Shown: positions 1 through 8,317 of the stretch, one piece after another
How the letters are laid out: each line of letters starts with the position of its first letter
Numbering within the stretch: the stretch's first letter is position 1
DNA from: Planctomycetota bacterium
GTDB lineage: Bacteria; Planctomycetota; UBA8742; UBA2392
Assembly (NCBI GenBank): GCA_020638675.1
Contig: JACKID010000001.1
Span: forward strand, 930,001 to 994,000
Direction: 5' to 3'
DNA: 64,000 bases
Program-made: the position numbers and the translations under genes
The notes under the pieces: model-generated
What the model saw: the letters and a program-made list of their open reading frames with translations, nothing else
Database searches by the model: none
Told to the model about the DNA's origin: nothing

Positions 1-291
1 GACGAACTTGGTCATCTCCATGCCGCACACCGGGCACGGGCCGCCGTGGTCCGAGCGCGTACAGAACATCGGGCAGGCATAGAATTCCTGCGGCTCGCCA
101 GTCGCGGCTCCGCCGGTGCCTGCCTGCTGCTCGGCCGGCCTGGGGACGAATAGCCAGTCGCCGGGCATGGCTAACGCGAAGACCAGGCCCAGCAAAGCTC
201 CTGTACCGACCACGGCCGGCCAGAGCCACCGAGGCGGGGAGCCCGCCTTTGCAGGCTCCCCGGTTGGTTCAGTTGATTTCGTTTCGTTCAT
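1..291 (-). CDS. CusB-like RND efflux periplasmic adaptor, N-terminal part (runs off window)
   Basis: The first 97 codons of a minus-strand gene are visible; the rest lies left of base 1. The protein has a short polar N-terminus, one membrane segment (about residues 19-41, WLWPAVVGTGALLGLVFALAM), and a heavy-metal-binding motif near residues 75-95 (YACPMFC then CPVCGMEM). In known families this CPM...CPxCGM domain sits at the N-terminus of CusB/CzcB-type adaptors that link an inner-membrane RND pump to TolC and may receive metal from a chaperone. It follows the YHS protein and a TolC-family gene on the same strand, as expected for a metal efflux operon. The RND pump itself should lie further left. 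The same domain also occurs in some P-type ATPases, but the single anchor favours an adaptor. Confidence 0.75.
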   Translation of the reverse strand, partial: MNETKSTEPTGEPAKAGSPPRWLWPAVVGTGALLGLVFALAMPGDWLFVPRPAEQQAGTGGAATGEPQEFYACPMFCTRSDHGGPCPVCGMEMTKFV

Positions 292-311
292 GGTATTGAC
301 CCGTCAATGAT

Positions 312-998
312 CTACTCAGCCTTGGGTTGAAGCTTGCCGTCCTTCTCTTCCAGTCCGTATTCGCCGTAGTACTTCGACGGCTCCTTCAGGAACTTCTCCC
401 AACAGCCGTTCCAGCAGCAGAAGTAGATGCGGTAGCCACGATGCAGGATGTATGTGCCGTCTTCCTTCACGATGTCGCCGCCCATGATCGGGCAGGTGGC
501 CGGAATCTTCGGCGGGTCCTTGAACTCGTCGGGGTCGACTTTCTTGATCTCGCCCTCGGTGGTGCGTTCAAGTCCCAACGCCGCGCAGTACTGGATGGGG
601 CGGCGCTTGAACTTCGCGATCGACTTATCTTCCGAGAAGTGGACCTTGAAGCCGTGGTAGACCACGCTGTGCTTGGCGTCCTCGCCGATCTTGTCTCCGC
701 TGACCGGGTCGGTTTCATTCTTGAGGTCGGTCTTCACTTCACCGTCCCACTCCGACTCCTCCTTCTTTTCTTCCTTCTTGTCGCCGTCGTTGCCGTGCGC
801 GTCGTGGCCTTCGTCCTTCTTGTCGCCCATATCGTGGCCGTCATGCCCGTCGTCCTTCTTGGGATGCTCTTTGGCGTCGTCCTGATGGTGCTGCGGGGCG
901 GCGTCGGCTATCGGAGCTTCCCCGGCCTGCACGCGGACGAAGGCCGTGGTTGCTGCGACGAGTGCGAAAGATGCGATGAATGCGAGTGCGTATTTCAT
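312..998 (-). CDS. secreted His/Asp-rich YHS-type metal-binding protein
   Basis: A 228-residue protein with a signal peptide (about residues 1-25), a very His/Asp/Lys-rich linker (36-82, repeated GHD and DKK units) and two YHS-like units. The first, about 95-135, contains DPVSGDKIG, where the Cys usual in CPVxG is replaced by Asp. The second, about 165-212, keeps CPIMGGDI and ends in YFCCWNGCWEKF with three Cys. YHS domains are found in heavy-metal proteins and are thought to bind metal. Placed between a TolC-like gene and a CusB-like adaptor, it is probably a periplasmic metal-binding accessory protein. A GGGAG ribosome site precedes the ATG. The metal is not known from sequence; copper, silver, zinc or cadmium are possible. 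Confidence 0.75.
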   Translation of the reverse strand: MKYALAFIASFALVAATTAFVRVQAGEAPIADAAPQHHQDDAKEHPKKDDGHDGHDMGDKKDEGHDAHGNDGDKKEEKKEESEWDGEVKTDLKNETDPVSGDKIGEDAKHSVVYHGFKVHFSEDKSIAKFKRRPIQYCAALGLERTTEGEIKKVDPDEFKDPPKIPATCPIMGGDIVKEDGTYILHRGYRIYFCCWNGCWEKFLKEPSKYYGEYGLEEKDGKLQPKAE

Positions 999-1008
999 TG
1001 GTTTCTCC

Positions 1009-2397
1009 CTATTGGACTGAGTCCAGGTCCTTTGCGATGAGTGATTCGATGCGCGCGCGCGACTTCAGCAGGTCCACGCGCGCGTTGATCTGGGAAAGCT
1101 CGGCTGCGAGCAGTGCACGCTCGGAGTCGAGAACGTCGGTAAGCGTTGCCCGGTCGGCCGTGAAGTCGCTGCGCACCAGCTCCAGCGATTGGCGGGCCTT
1201 CGGCAGGACGGTGTTTTCAAACAGATCGACGAGCCGCGAGGCGTCCACGTACGAGAACTTTTGCTGCTCCAGCCGCGCCGTGATATCGAGACGGCGCTGT
1301 TCCACCATGAACTTCGCCGCCTGCCGTTCCGCCCGCGCCATGTCGCCGCGTGCAAGATTTACGTGGAACTGCCAGGGGATGGTGATGCCCACGGTGACCG
1401 AGACCGCATCTTCACCGTACTTGTCCGGCAGCATCGGCACGTCCGGCTTGCCGACCATCTGGTACTCGAAGCCGAAGAACATATCCGGCACCCACATCCA
1501 ACCGGCCTCGTTGACCTTCGCGTCGGCGATGGCGACCTGGGCGAAGTCCTCCTGCACCGATGGGTGGTCGACCGCGAGTGCCAGCAGTTTTGCGTCTTGC
1601 GGCAGCTTCTCTGTGCTCGCGGCGGGAAGAGGCGGCGCCTTGGCGTTGGGGGCGATCTTCATGCCAACGACGGCACTGAGCGCGGCTGCTAGTGCGGGAC
1701 GCCGCTTCTCAAGCGTGGCTGCGTCGCTTTCCAGTCGCTCCGCCTCGACCTGCACCCGCAGCAGTGCGGACTGCGGAGCCAGATTGGCTGTCACGCGCGC
1801 TTCGAGTACTTGCTCAATCGCGCGCAGGTCCTTGGCAAGCTCATCGAGGATGGTCTTGCGGGAATCCAGTGCCTGGAAATCGATGTAGGCCAGCAGCAGT
1901 GATTCGCGCAGTCCGAGCCGTGTTGCCTCGAAGTTGGCACGCATTGCGGCGGCGCGCCCCGCTGCCTGCTCCTCACGCGCAACCAGCTTGCCGGGGTTTG
2001 GCACACCTTGCTGGAACATGAAGCGCCGCTCGATCGGCCCGAGTCGCGTCTCGATCGAACGGATAAACTCACTGTAGGCAAACGTCGCGTCAGGAATCGC
2101 CGTGGATGCGGTGATGCCGCGAACGGACCCGCGCCACTTTTCGTAGGCAGCGGACAGCTTCGGGCTGTGTACTTCGGCCTGCCGGATTAGCTGTTCAAGG
2201 TCAAGCGTTCCCGATAGCTCGGAGGGCTCGCCGCCGGAAGATTCAGCGGGCAGTTCCTTGAAAACGTCTGCGAGGCTGGCGGCTCGGCCGTCGTCATAGG
2301 TGCTGAACACACTTCGTTCGTGTGACGCCGCGGACGTGCATGCCGACAGCAGCCAGCCGCAAACCAGCAGTCCGGCCAACAACGGTTGTATGCGCAT
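1009..2397 (-). CDS. TolC-family outer-membrane efflux lipoprotein (CusC/CzcC-like)
   Basis: A 462-residue protein starting with a lipoprotein signal (LLSAC, acylated Cys near residue 20). The body is long amphipathic helices with Ala/Leu/Arg/Glu-rich repeats typical of the OEP/TolC family, which trimerises as the outer-membrane duct of RND systems. Length matches the family (about 420-480). It lies 10 bases upstream of the YHS gene and in the same direction as the CusB-like adaptor, so it likely forms the outer part of the same metal pump. The family assignment is clear; the substrate is inferred only from neighbours. Confidence 0.85.
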   Translation of the reverse strand: MRIQPLLAGLLVCGWLLSACTSAASHERSVFSTYDDGRAASLADVFKELPAESSGGEPSELSGTLDLEQLIRQAEVHSPKLSAAYEKWRGSVRGITASTAIPDATFAYSEFIRSIETRLGPIERRFMFQQGVPNPGKLVAREEQAAGRAAAMRANFEATRLGLRESLLLAYIDFQALDSRKTILDELAKDLRAIEQVLEARVTANLAPQSALLRVQVEAERLESDAATLEKRRPALAAALSAVVGMKIAPNAKAPPLPAASTEKLPQDAKLLALAVDHPSVQEDFAQVAIADAKVNEAGWMWVPDMFFGFEYQMVGKPDVPMLPDKYGEDAVSVTVGITIPWQFHVNLARGDMARAERQAAKFMVEQRRLDITARLEQQKFSYVDASRLVDLFENTVLPKARQSLELVRSDFTADRATLTDVLDSERALLAAELSQINARVDLLKSRARIESLIAKDLDSVQ

Positions 2398-2460
2398 GAT
2401 TCTGCTCTCTCGGGTTAAAGGGCTAACTCACCGGCAGAGCCGGTGTTTCCGAGAGGCACT

Positions 2461-2898
2461 CTATAGAAGAAGGAACTGGGTACGAACGACGATCAATCCG
2501 AATGGGTCCGGTGGCGCACGAGGTGTGGCAACGCGGCGGAAAGGCGGCGCAATGCTAGGCGTCCAGGTATCCAGTGCGGGCAATGCAGAAATGACCGGGG
2601 CAGTCGAAGCTGAGACGTCGGGTTGCGCTACCGCACCGTTACCAAGCTCTGGCGCGAGGGGCTGCTTGCAGGGCTTCTTCTCTGGGCTTTCCGGTCTGTG
2701 CTTCTTCCCGTTCGGTTTTGGCGTGGTGTGGTGACAGCAGTGGCCGCAGTCCTTGTGTTTGGCTGAAGGCTTCGCTGGCTCCGGAGCGGCTTCGGTGCCG
2801 CAATCGCAGAACAGTTTGAACTCGCCGTGCGCACATGGGCGCACGTAAGGCACCACCAAGAGCATGATAATGGCGAGGATGTTGGTTGCGAAAGCCAT
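2461..2898 (-). CDS. small Cys/His-rich membrane-anchored protein, first gene of metal operon
   Basis: About 145 residues. An N-terminal hydrophobic segment (ILAIIMLLVVPYV) is followed by a Cys/His-rich stretch (CAHGEFKLFCDCG, then HKDCGHCCHHTT) and a Pro-rich tail. The composition suggests exported metal binding, but I do not recognise the family. A GTG at 2913 in the same frame would add five residues; however, a MerR-type promoter covers that codon, so a transcript would begin close to base 2898. The ATG at 2898 (leaderless) or an ATG at 2865 is therefore more plausible. It leads the operon with the TolC-like, YHS and adaptor genes. Confidence 0.6.
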   Translation of the reverse strand: MAFATNILAIIMLLVVPYVRPCAHGEFKLFCDCGTEAAPEPAKPSAKHKDCGHCCHHTTPKPNGKKHRPESPEKKPCKQPLAPELGNGAVAQPDVSASTAPVISALPALDTWTPSIAPPFRRVATPRAPPDPFGLIVVRTQFLLL

Positions 2899-2904
2899 AC
2901 ACAC

Positions 2905-2935
2905 AGGATGCACCCGTACCTCACTACGGGTGCAA
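2905..2935 (-). promoter_or_regulatory. MerR-family type promoter/operator of the metal efflux operon
   Basis: On the minus strand a -35 box TTGCAC (2935-2930) and a -10-like box CATCCT (2910-2905) are separated by 19 bases instead of the usual 17. The spacer is filled by a perfect inverted repeat with 9-base arms (2910-2918 and 2925-2933, arm GCACCCGTA, 6-base centre). A long 19-20 bp spacer with a centred dyad is the hallmark of promoters untwisted by MerR-family metal sensors (MerR, CueR, ZntR, CadR). No regulator gene is visible in the window. Confidence 0.65.
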
Positions 2936-3129
2936 GCCTGATTTCCGAGTCGCTTCGAATTGGCCGCTGGTGGCTTCTATACAGGCTTCTTCTGCGAACG
3001 CGGAGCCTCGCACGTGAAAGGCCCTGCATTGAAGATTCGCGGTACAATTTGCGGTACAGTAGCAGTCGGTGAGCCCGGCGCTACCACTAAACAGACGCTA
3101 AATCCGCTCTACTAGCCGAAAAGAGTTGG

Positions 3130-3203
3130 CGTGCCCGGGAGGACTCGAACCTCCGACCGGCTGCTTAGAAGGCAGCTGCTCTATCCACCTGAGCTACGGG
3201 CAC
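3130..3203 (-). tRNA. tRNA-Arg (anticodon TCT)
   Basis: Cloverleaf on the minus strand: acceptor GTGCCCG (3203-3197) pairs with CGGGCAC (3137-3131); D-loop AGCTCAGGTGG; anticodon loop CTTCTAA giving TCT; T-loop GGTTCGAGTCC. The discriminator base is G and CCA is not encoded. Its 3' end faces the metal efflux operon, a common orientation for island insertion. Confidence 0.95.
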
Positions 3204-3267
3204 GCGATTGCCTGCGGGCCTTATCTTCGCCGGTGCCGTTGACGTGTCAATAAGGCGGGCGGACGGA

Positions 3268-4131
3268 TCACTCTTGGGCCTCCAGCACGCCGCGCGCCAT
3301 CTTGTCGTCCGTTGCGGCCATGCCGTGCGCTTCGCGGCTTGCGGCGATCAGCCCGATTGTGTAGGGCGGCGGAAACACCGCCACCTCGGTTTCGCAGGCG
3401 GCCTGCGGGTGCATGCCCTCCGCGATCCGCATGTAGACGCGCATGCTGGCGAGTCGACGGATGATTTCTTCGCCATCGCCGGTGGCGCAGACGGCCCCGT
3501 GCTCACCGCACATGGTGCCCGCGCCGAACAGCGGTGAATCCCCGACACGCCCGCGCAGCATCATCGAGGTGCCGCCGGTGCTGCATGACACCGCGAACGT
3601 ACCGTCCGCGGCACGCGCGACGGCGCCGATCGTGCCGTGCATGTCGCGGCCTTGCCATTTGCGCTCTGTCGGGCGCAGCTTGCCTGACTTGAGTCGCTCC
3701 AATGCCGACTCGAGCCGCTTCCGGGCCTTTTCGGTCACCGGCGGGTCGTCGGCGATGCCCCGGTGGTGCGCAAACCGGGTCGCGCCGTCACCGCACAGCA
3801 TGATGTGCGGGCTGTCCATGACAAGCCGGGCGACGCGGATCGGGTTCCGCACGCGCTCTATGGCGGCAACACTGCCGATGCGCCCGTCGCTGGTGGCGAG
3901 AATCGCGTCCATCTGAAGGCTGCCGTCGAGGCGATAGTTCGCGCCCGTGCCGGCGTTAAAGCGCACGTCGTTTTCCAGCACCACGGCCGCTTCCACGACG
4001 GCGCGCAACGCGGCATCGATCTCGCCGTCGGTGAGGAACTTCAGGCCCACTTCGCAGGCTTGTTGAGGGCCGTCGGAGTCTTCGTTTGGGGCGCCCGCAC
4101 CGCCGTGGGCGAGGATTACCGGTAGGGTCAT
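3268..4131 (-). CDS. isoaspartyl peptidase / L-asparaginase, Ntn-hydrolase family T2
   Basis: A 287-residue precursor. It starts with LPVILAHGGAGA, carries NAGTGANYRLDG near 59-70, and has the autocleavage site HGT at 166-168 with Thr167 as predicted nucleophile (motif HGTIGAVA). The later block STGGTSMMLRGRVGDSPLFGAG is the substrate-binding region of this family. Members cleave themselves before the Thr and hydrolyse beta-aspartyl (isoaspartyl) peptides and asparagine. The ATG at 4131 overlaps the stop of the upstream membrane gene by 4 bases (ATGA), so the two are probably translationally coupled. No signal peptide, so cytoplasmic. The frame stays open upstream, but homology begins at this ATG. 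Confidence 0.9.
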   Translation of the reverse strand: MTLPVILAHGGAGAPNEDSDGPQQACEVGLKFLTDGEIDAALRAVVEAAVVLENDVRFNAGTGANYRLDGSLQMDAILATSDGRIGSVAAIERVRNPIRVARLVMDSPHIMLCGDGATRFAHHRGIADDPPVTEKARKRLESALERLKSGKLRPTERKWQGRDMHGTIGAVARAADGTFAVSCSTGGTSMMLRGRVGDSPLFGAGTMCGEHGAVCATGDGEEIIRRLASMRVYMRIAEGMHPQAACETEVAVFPPPYTIGLIAASREAHGMAATDDKMARGVLEAQE

Positions 4132-4694
4132 GAAATGCCGCGCTTCTCGTCGCTGAGGAACACACCGATGACCAGACCATATAGCAGGAACCCGATGCTG
4201 AATGGAAGCAGCCGGCCTACCCACGCGTCTGCAGCGGCCCAGGGATGATCGGCCGTGAGGTGCGCCAGAGGCGGCTTCTGTCCACCGATGTCCGGGCACG
4301 GCTCCACCCGCGTACGACTCATGGCTTCGTCGTAGCGCTCCGTAGGTGTTGCAATCCCGCGGCCCTGGTAGACCACCTGGGTGTTGCCCACCAAACCTGC
4401 AAAGCCATTGAGCACGGCCGGGAGAACCCAGATTGCTCCGACGGCAAGGATTGCCCCCAGAATCAGACCGCGAATCGGCCCGGGGCCAGGGATCAGGTTG
4501 CCCAGCCAGCGCGCGTACATGAACGCCACCAGGAAGCCGAAGATGATCAGCACGGTGAGCCCGGTAACGTACTGGGTAGACGGTGACAACCACGCGCCCA
4601 GCCACGCGGCGTAATTGACGTCGAGTACCCAGAGTGTCGCGAGCAGCAACAACAGCGCGGCACAGGCTGCACCGATAATGCGTGGTACGGGCAT
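4128..4694 (-). CDS. four-helix membrane protein, paralogue of the next gene
   Basis: About 188 residues with hydrophobic segments near 5-27, 38-58, 70-95 and 160-183. It shares a layout with the neighbour at 4749-5288: DVNYAAWLGAWLSPSTQYVTG here against GVNFMGWLGAWFAPGAAWLVG there, and LLPFSIGFLLYGLVIG against GLPFGLAFALFGVLTQ. The loop before the last helix is polar and differs. I do not recognise a named family. An ATG at 4694 with GGGGA just upstream is preferred over a TTG at 4721. The stop overlaps the start of the peptidase gene. Confidence 0.7.
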   Translation of the reverse strand: MPVPRIIGAACAALLLLLATLWVLDVNYAAWLGAWLSPSTQYVTGLTVLIIFGFLVAFMYARWLGNLIPGPGPIRGLILGAILAVGAIWVLPAVLNGFAGLVGNTQVVYQGRGIATPTERYDEAMSRTRVEPCPDIGGQKPPLAHLTADHPWAAADAWVGRLLPFSIGFLLYGLVIGVFLSDEKRGIS

Positions 4695-4748
4695 CGCTTC
4701 CCCGCTGGAACTTCGCCTCAATTGTATCGTGAACCGTGCCGCAGCGGG

Positions 4749-5288
4749 CTACTTTCCCGGCTTTGCCAGCAGCTGTGTCAGCACACCAAACAGCGCGAAT
4801 GCAAGCCCGAACGGCAGTCCTCGACCGCCGAAGTCGTTACGGGACCACCAGTCGTTTTTCGCCAGCCCGTGCAGTGGCGGGTCGAAGCCGAGGTCGGGCA
4901 AGGCCGGCACCAGGTGTGCGCCGAAGGCTTCCGGGAACACATCGAAGCCGGTGCCGCTGCTGAGGCCCATGCTCGGGTTGCCCGCGATGGCGCTGAACAA
5001 CAGCGGGACGATCACCACAAACAGCAGCGCGACGCCAACGCCGTAGACCAGCCCACCCGCGGGACTGGGAAGTTTCTTCAGCGGGGCCTGTTTAGACAGG
5101 ACGTCTGACCAGAGCACGCCAAGCCCCGCCCCGAAGCCGGCGGCGAGAAGTATGCCCACCAGCCACGCAGCGCCCGGCGCGAACCATGCGCCCAGCCAGC
5201 CCATGAAGTTCACGCCCATCAGCCACAACAACGCCACGGATGCAAGCATCGCCATCAAGCCCGCAATCGCTCCGCTTCCAGGTTTCAT
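4749..5288 (-). CDS. four-helix membrane protein, tandem paralogue
   Basis: About 179 residues, with membrane segments near 8-25, 33-55, 75-97 and 155-172. The ATG at 5288 has a good GGAGA ribosome site five bases upstream; the open frame extends further but without support. Similarity to the following gene is visible in the first two helices and the last one, so the pair arose by tandem duplication. The gene leads a likely three-gene operon with its paralogue and the isoaspartyl peptidase. Function unknown. Confidence 0.7.
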   Translation of the reverse strand: MKPGSGAIAGLMAMLASVALLWLMGVNFMGWLGAWFAPGAAWLVGILLAAGFGAGLGVLWSDVLSKQAPLKKLPSPAGGLVYGVGVALLFVVIVPLLFSAIAGNPSMGLSSGTGFDVFPEAFGAHLVPALPDLGFDPPLHGLAKNDWWSRNDFGGRGLPFGLAFALFGVLTQLLAKPGK

Positions 5289-5419
5289 GACGTCTCCAGG
5301 GGTTGCCCATCTGAGAGTAGCAGCAGCCCGTTTGCAGGTCAGCAGCGTCCGGGTCGCACAAAGGCGCGCCATCGATCAGTTTTCTTGGCATGATGCGCGC
5401 CGCTGAATGGAGGCATGAG

Positions 5420-8317
5420 ATGAAGCTTTGCATCGCGATCCTGACCCTGCTCGCGGCCGCGCCGATGGCCGCGCAAGAGACTGTCAAAACCGCGCCGATC
5501 TACGACCCCGCAAAAGGTGAGCCCGGTGCGCGCCGGCCCGACGTCTCCGACGACGGCAAGCTGGTGGTGTTCAGCCTGTGGGGAGATATCTGGCGCTGGG
5601 ACGCGGAAAGCGGGGCGTGCACGCAACTGACGATGCACGAGGCATACGACAGCTATCCCAGGCTGTCCCCCGACGGCTCACGGATTGCGTTCAGCAGCGA
5701 CCGTGACGGCAACTACAACGTCTACACCATGGACGTGCGCGGCGGTGTGCCGACACAACTGACATGGCATAGCTCGGGCGACTACGTCGCCGGCTGGTCG
5801 AGCGATGGCCAGACCGTGTACTTCACCAGCCGCCGGATCGATGAGCACGCGCTGTGGGAGATCCCGTCCGGGGGCGGGACCGAAGAGCTGGTGCTCGACG
5901 ATCGGTTTGAGCCGGGCGAAGTGAGCATCCGCGACGGGTCGATTGCATACAGTTCGGGCGTGGTGTCGCACTATCGTCGCGGCTACCAGGGTTCGGCCAA
6001 CGAGGACATCTACCTGCTGCGCGCCGGGCACGAGTTGCCGGGCGCCCTCACCGACTTTGAGGGCAACGATCGCTGCGCACAGATTCTGCCGGACGGCCGA
6101 TTCCTGTTCACGCGCGAGTTGGACCGGCACTTCCAGATCATGGTGATGGACGGCCCGCGCGAGCAGGCGCGCCAGTTGTCGCAGTTCAATGACGTCGGCG
6201 CCGACGAACTCAGCGTCTCCGCCAACGGCGAATGGCTGGTGTACCAGCGCATGCATTACCTGTACCGCGCGCGCGTGGCAGCCGTGCTGAGCGGGGAGGC
6301 GGCCGGCGAGCTGGTCAAACTCGAAATCAAACAGGATGCACGCGGCCCGCAGACCGAAGAGCGCACATTCTCCAGCGGCATGGAGAACCCGCACCTCTCG
6401 GCGGGCGGCAAAGTACTTGCCTTCGAGCTGCGCGGCGCGATCTGGGTCAGCGCACCCGGCGGCGGCGAAGCCCGCAGGATTACGGAGCCGGGCAAAGGCG
6501 ACTCGCGTCCTCGCGTGAGCCCGGACGGGCGGCTTGTCGCCTTTCAATCTACGCGGTCGGGCAACAGCGACATCTGGCTGGTCAGTGTGAACGGCGGCGA
6601 GCCTTCTCGCGTCACCACCGACCCGGCCGACGATTTCTACCACAACTGGTCGCCCGACGGCTCTGCGATCGTGTTCTGCAGTGAACGCGCGGGCAATCGC
6701 GACGTCTGGTTGAAGAAGATCGACGGCTCGCCGCCCGTGCAGTTGACGACGGATGCAGCCAGCGACGACGACCCCAGTTTCAGCCCGGACGGTCGCTACA
6801 TTGCATTCGACAGCGGGCGCCGCGGAACGGCCGACATCTGGATCATGGACGCCAACGGCGGTAACCAGCGCTACGTAGCAGGCGGGCCGGATGTCGAGCA
6901 ATCGCCGATCTTCAGCACCGACGGCGGGATCCTCTACTACGAGCGCTACGCGAACGGCGAAAGCAGCACAAGCATCTTCGTGACGACACCCGCAGGCGGC
7001 GGCTCGGTGCTGCTGGCCGGCAATGCCAACTCTCCGTGTGAGACGCCCGACGGCAAGGACGTCATTTTCGCTTCGGGCGGGACGATCCAGTCGCTGCCTG
7101 CGCCGCGCCAGGTGCTCGATGCGCGCGTGATTCCCATTGTCGCGCATGAAACTGTTGACCTTGCGATTGAGCGCGTACAGCTGTTCCTGGAAGCGTGGGA
7201 GATGATGAACACGCGCTTCTACACGGATAACTACCACGGTGCCGACTGGCCCGCGATCAAGGAGAAATACCTGCCGCTTGTGGAGCGGTGCCGCACCATC
7301 GAGGAATGCTACTACTACATCTGGATGGCGATCGGCGAGCTGAGCGCCAGCCATACGGGCGTCGGCGGGCGCAGCAGCGGCGAGGGACGCAGCAGTACGG
7401 CCGACCTCGGCGCATTGCTGACGCCCGTAGTCACGGAGGATGGAAGGCAGGCCATGCGCGTCGACAAGCTTGAGAAAGGCGGCCCGCTGGATCAGGTCTG
7501 GGTGCGCGAGGGCGACTACATCGTCGCGCTGAACGGCAAGAAGTTCGGCAAAGACGAAAACGTCTGGGCGCGCTTCGACCTGTGGAAGACGACCTACAAC
7601 CTGAAACTCTGGGTCAGTCGCGACGCCTCGCTGAATCTTGCGCGCGAAGTCGCCATACACGCGGACAACGTCAATCAGGGCAACGCGCGCCGCTACGCCG
7701 CGAAGATCGCAGAGAGGCAGAGCAAGGTGGCCGAGCTGAGTGAAGGCCGTGTGCTGTACATCCACCTGACGGCGATGAACGACGCGAACCTGCAGAACTT
7801 CCGCAACCTGCTGGCTACGCCCGAAGCCGAGAAGGCCGAAGGCCTGATCATCGATTCGCGCTGGAACAGCGGTGGGTTGAGCTACATGGAGATCATGGAC
7901 CTGCTCATGGCCAAACCCTACCTGCACATCAAGCCGCGGACGCGGCCCGAGTGGAAGCAGCCGCGCCTGTTCTGGGACAAGCCCGTCACTGTCATGTGCA
8001 ACGAATACAGCAACAGCGGCGGTGAGTGCTTCCCGTGGGCGATCAAAACCACCGGTCGTGGCAAGGTCGTGGGCGAGCGCACGCCGGGCAACGTGATCGG
8101 CACGGCCTGGGAGAGGCTTGCCGACGGCAGCTACTTCGGCGTGCCGACGGAAGGCTACTTCAGCATGGACGGCAAGCGGAACCTCGAGAACGATGGCGTG
8201 CGCCCGGATGTGCGCGTTGAAGTCACGGCGCGCGATCGCGTACAGAAGCTCGATCCGCAGCTGGATGAGGCCGTGAAGACCATTCTGAAAGAGATGCCGG
8301 CCAAGGAAGGCAAGTGA
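5420..8317 (+). CDS. secreted tricorn-like S41 peptidase with beta-propeller
   Basis: A 965-residue protein with a signal peptide (MKLCIAILTLLAAAPMAAQ). Residues about 30-560 hold TolB/WD-like propeller repeats (SPDGR, then DIWL or DVWL). A PDZ-like part lies near 670-740 (GDYIVALNG) and a C-terminal S41 core follows. The core fits tricorn protease: His645 (ASHTGV), Ser866 (NEYSNSGG) and Glu923 (NLENDGV). The His-Ser and Ser-Glu spacings of 221 and 57 are close to those of Thermoplasma tricorn. These enzymes degrade oligopeptides; here the signal peptide implies a periplasmic site. GGAGG lies six bases before the chosen ATG; an earlier ATG at 5390 lacks one. The stop overlaps the next gene's GTG. 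Confidence 0.9.
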   Translation: MKLCIAILTLLAAAPMAAQETVKTAPIYDPAKGEPGARRPDVSDDGKLVVFSLWGDIWRWDAESGACTQLTMHEAYDSYPRLSPDGSRIAFSSDRDGNYNVYTMDVRGGVPTQLTWHSSGDYVAGWSSDGQTVYFTSRRIDEHALWEIPSGGGTEELVLDDRFEPGEVSIRDGSIAYSSGVVSHYRRGYQGSANEDIYLLRAGHELPGALTDFEGNDRCAQILPDGRFLFTRELDRHFQIMVMDGPREQARQLSQFNDVGADELSVSANGEWLVYQRMHYLYRARVAAVLSGEAAGELVKLEIKQDARGPQTEERTFSSGMENPHLSAGGKVLAFELRGAIWVSAPGGGEARRITEPGKGDSRPRVSPDGRLVAFQSTRSGNSDIWLVSVNGGEPSRVTTDPADDFYHNWSPDGSAIVFCSERAGNRDVWLKKIDGSPPVQLTTDAASDDDPSFSPDGRYIAFDSGRRGTADIWIMDANGGNQRYVAGGPDVEQSPIFSTDGGILYYERYANGESSTSIFVTTPAGGGSVLLAGNANSPCETPDGKDVIFASGGTIQSLPAPRQVLDARVIPIVAHETVDLAIERVQLFLEAWEMMNTRFYTDNYHGADWPAIKEKYLPLVERCRTIEECYYYIWMAIGELSASHTGVGGRSSGEGRSSTADLGALLTPVVTEDGRQAMRVDKLEKGGPLDQVWVREGDYIVALNGKKFGKDENVWARFDLWKTTYNLKLWVSRDASLNLAREVAIHADNVNQGNARRYAAKIAERQSKVAELSEGRVLYIHLTAMNDANLQNFRNLLATPEAEKAEGLIIDSRWNSGGLSYMEIMDLLMAKPYLHIKPRTRPEWKQPRLFWDKPVTVMCNEYSNSGGECFPWAIKTTGRGKVVGERTPGNVIGTAWERLADGSYFGVPTEGYFSMDGKRNLENDGVRPDVRVEVTARDRVQKLDPQLDEAVKTILKEMPAKEGK

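Noticed and set aside
4132..4605. Upstream extension of the isoaspartyl peptidase frame
   Set aside because: It overlaps the membrane protein gene in another frame; family homology begins at 4131.
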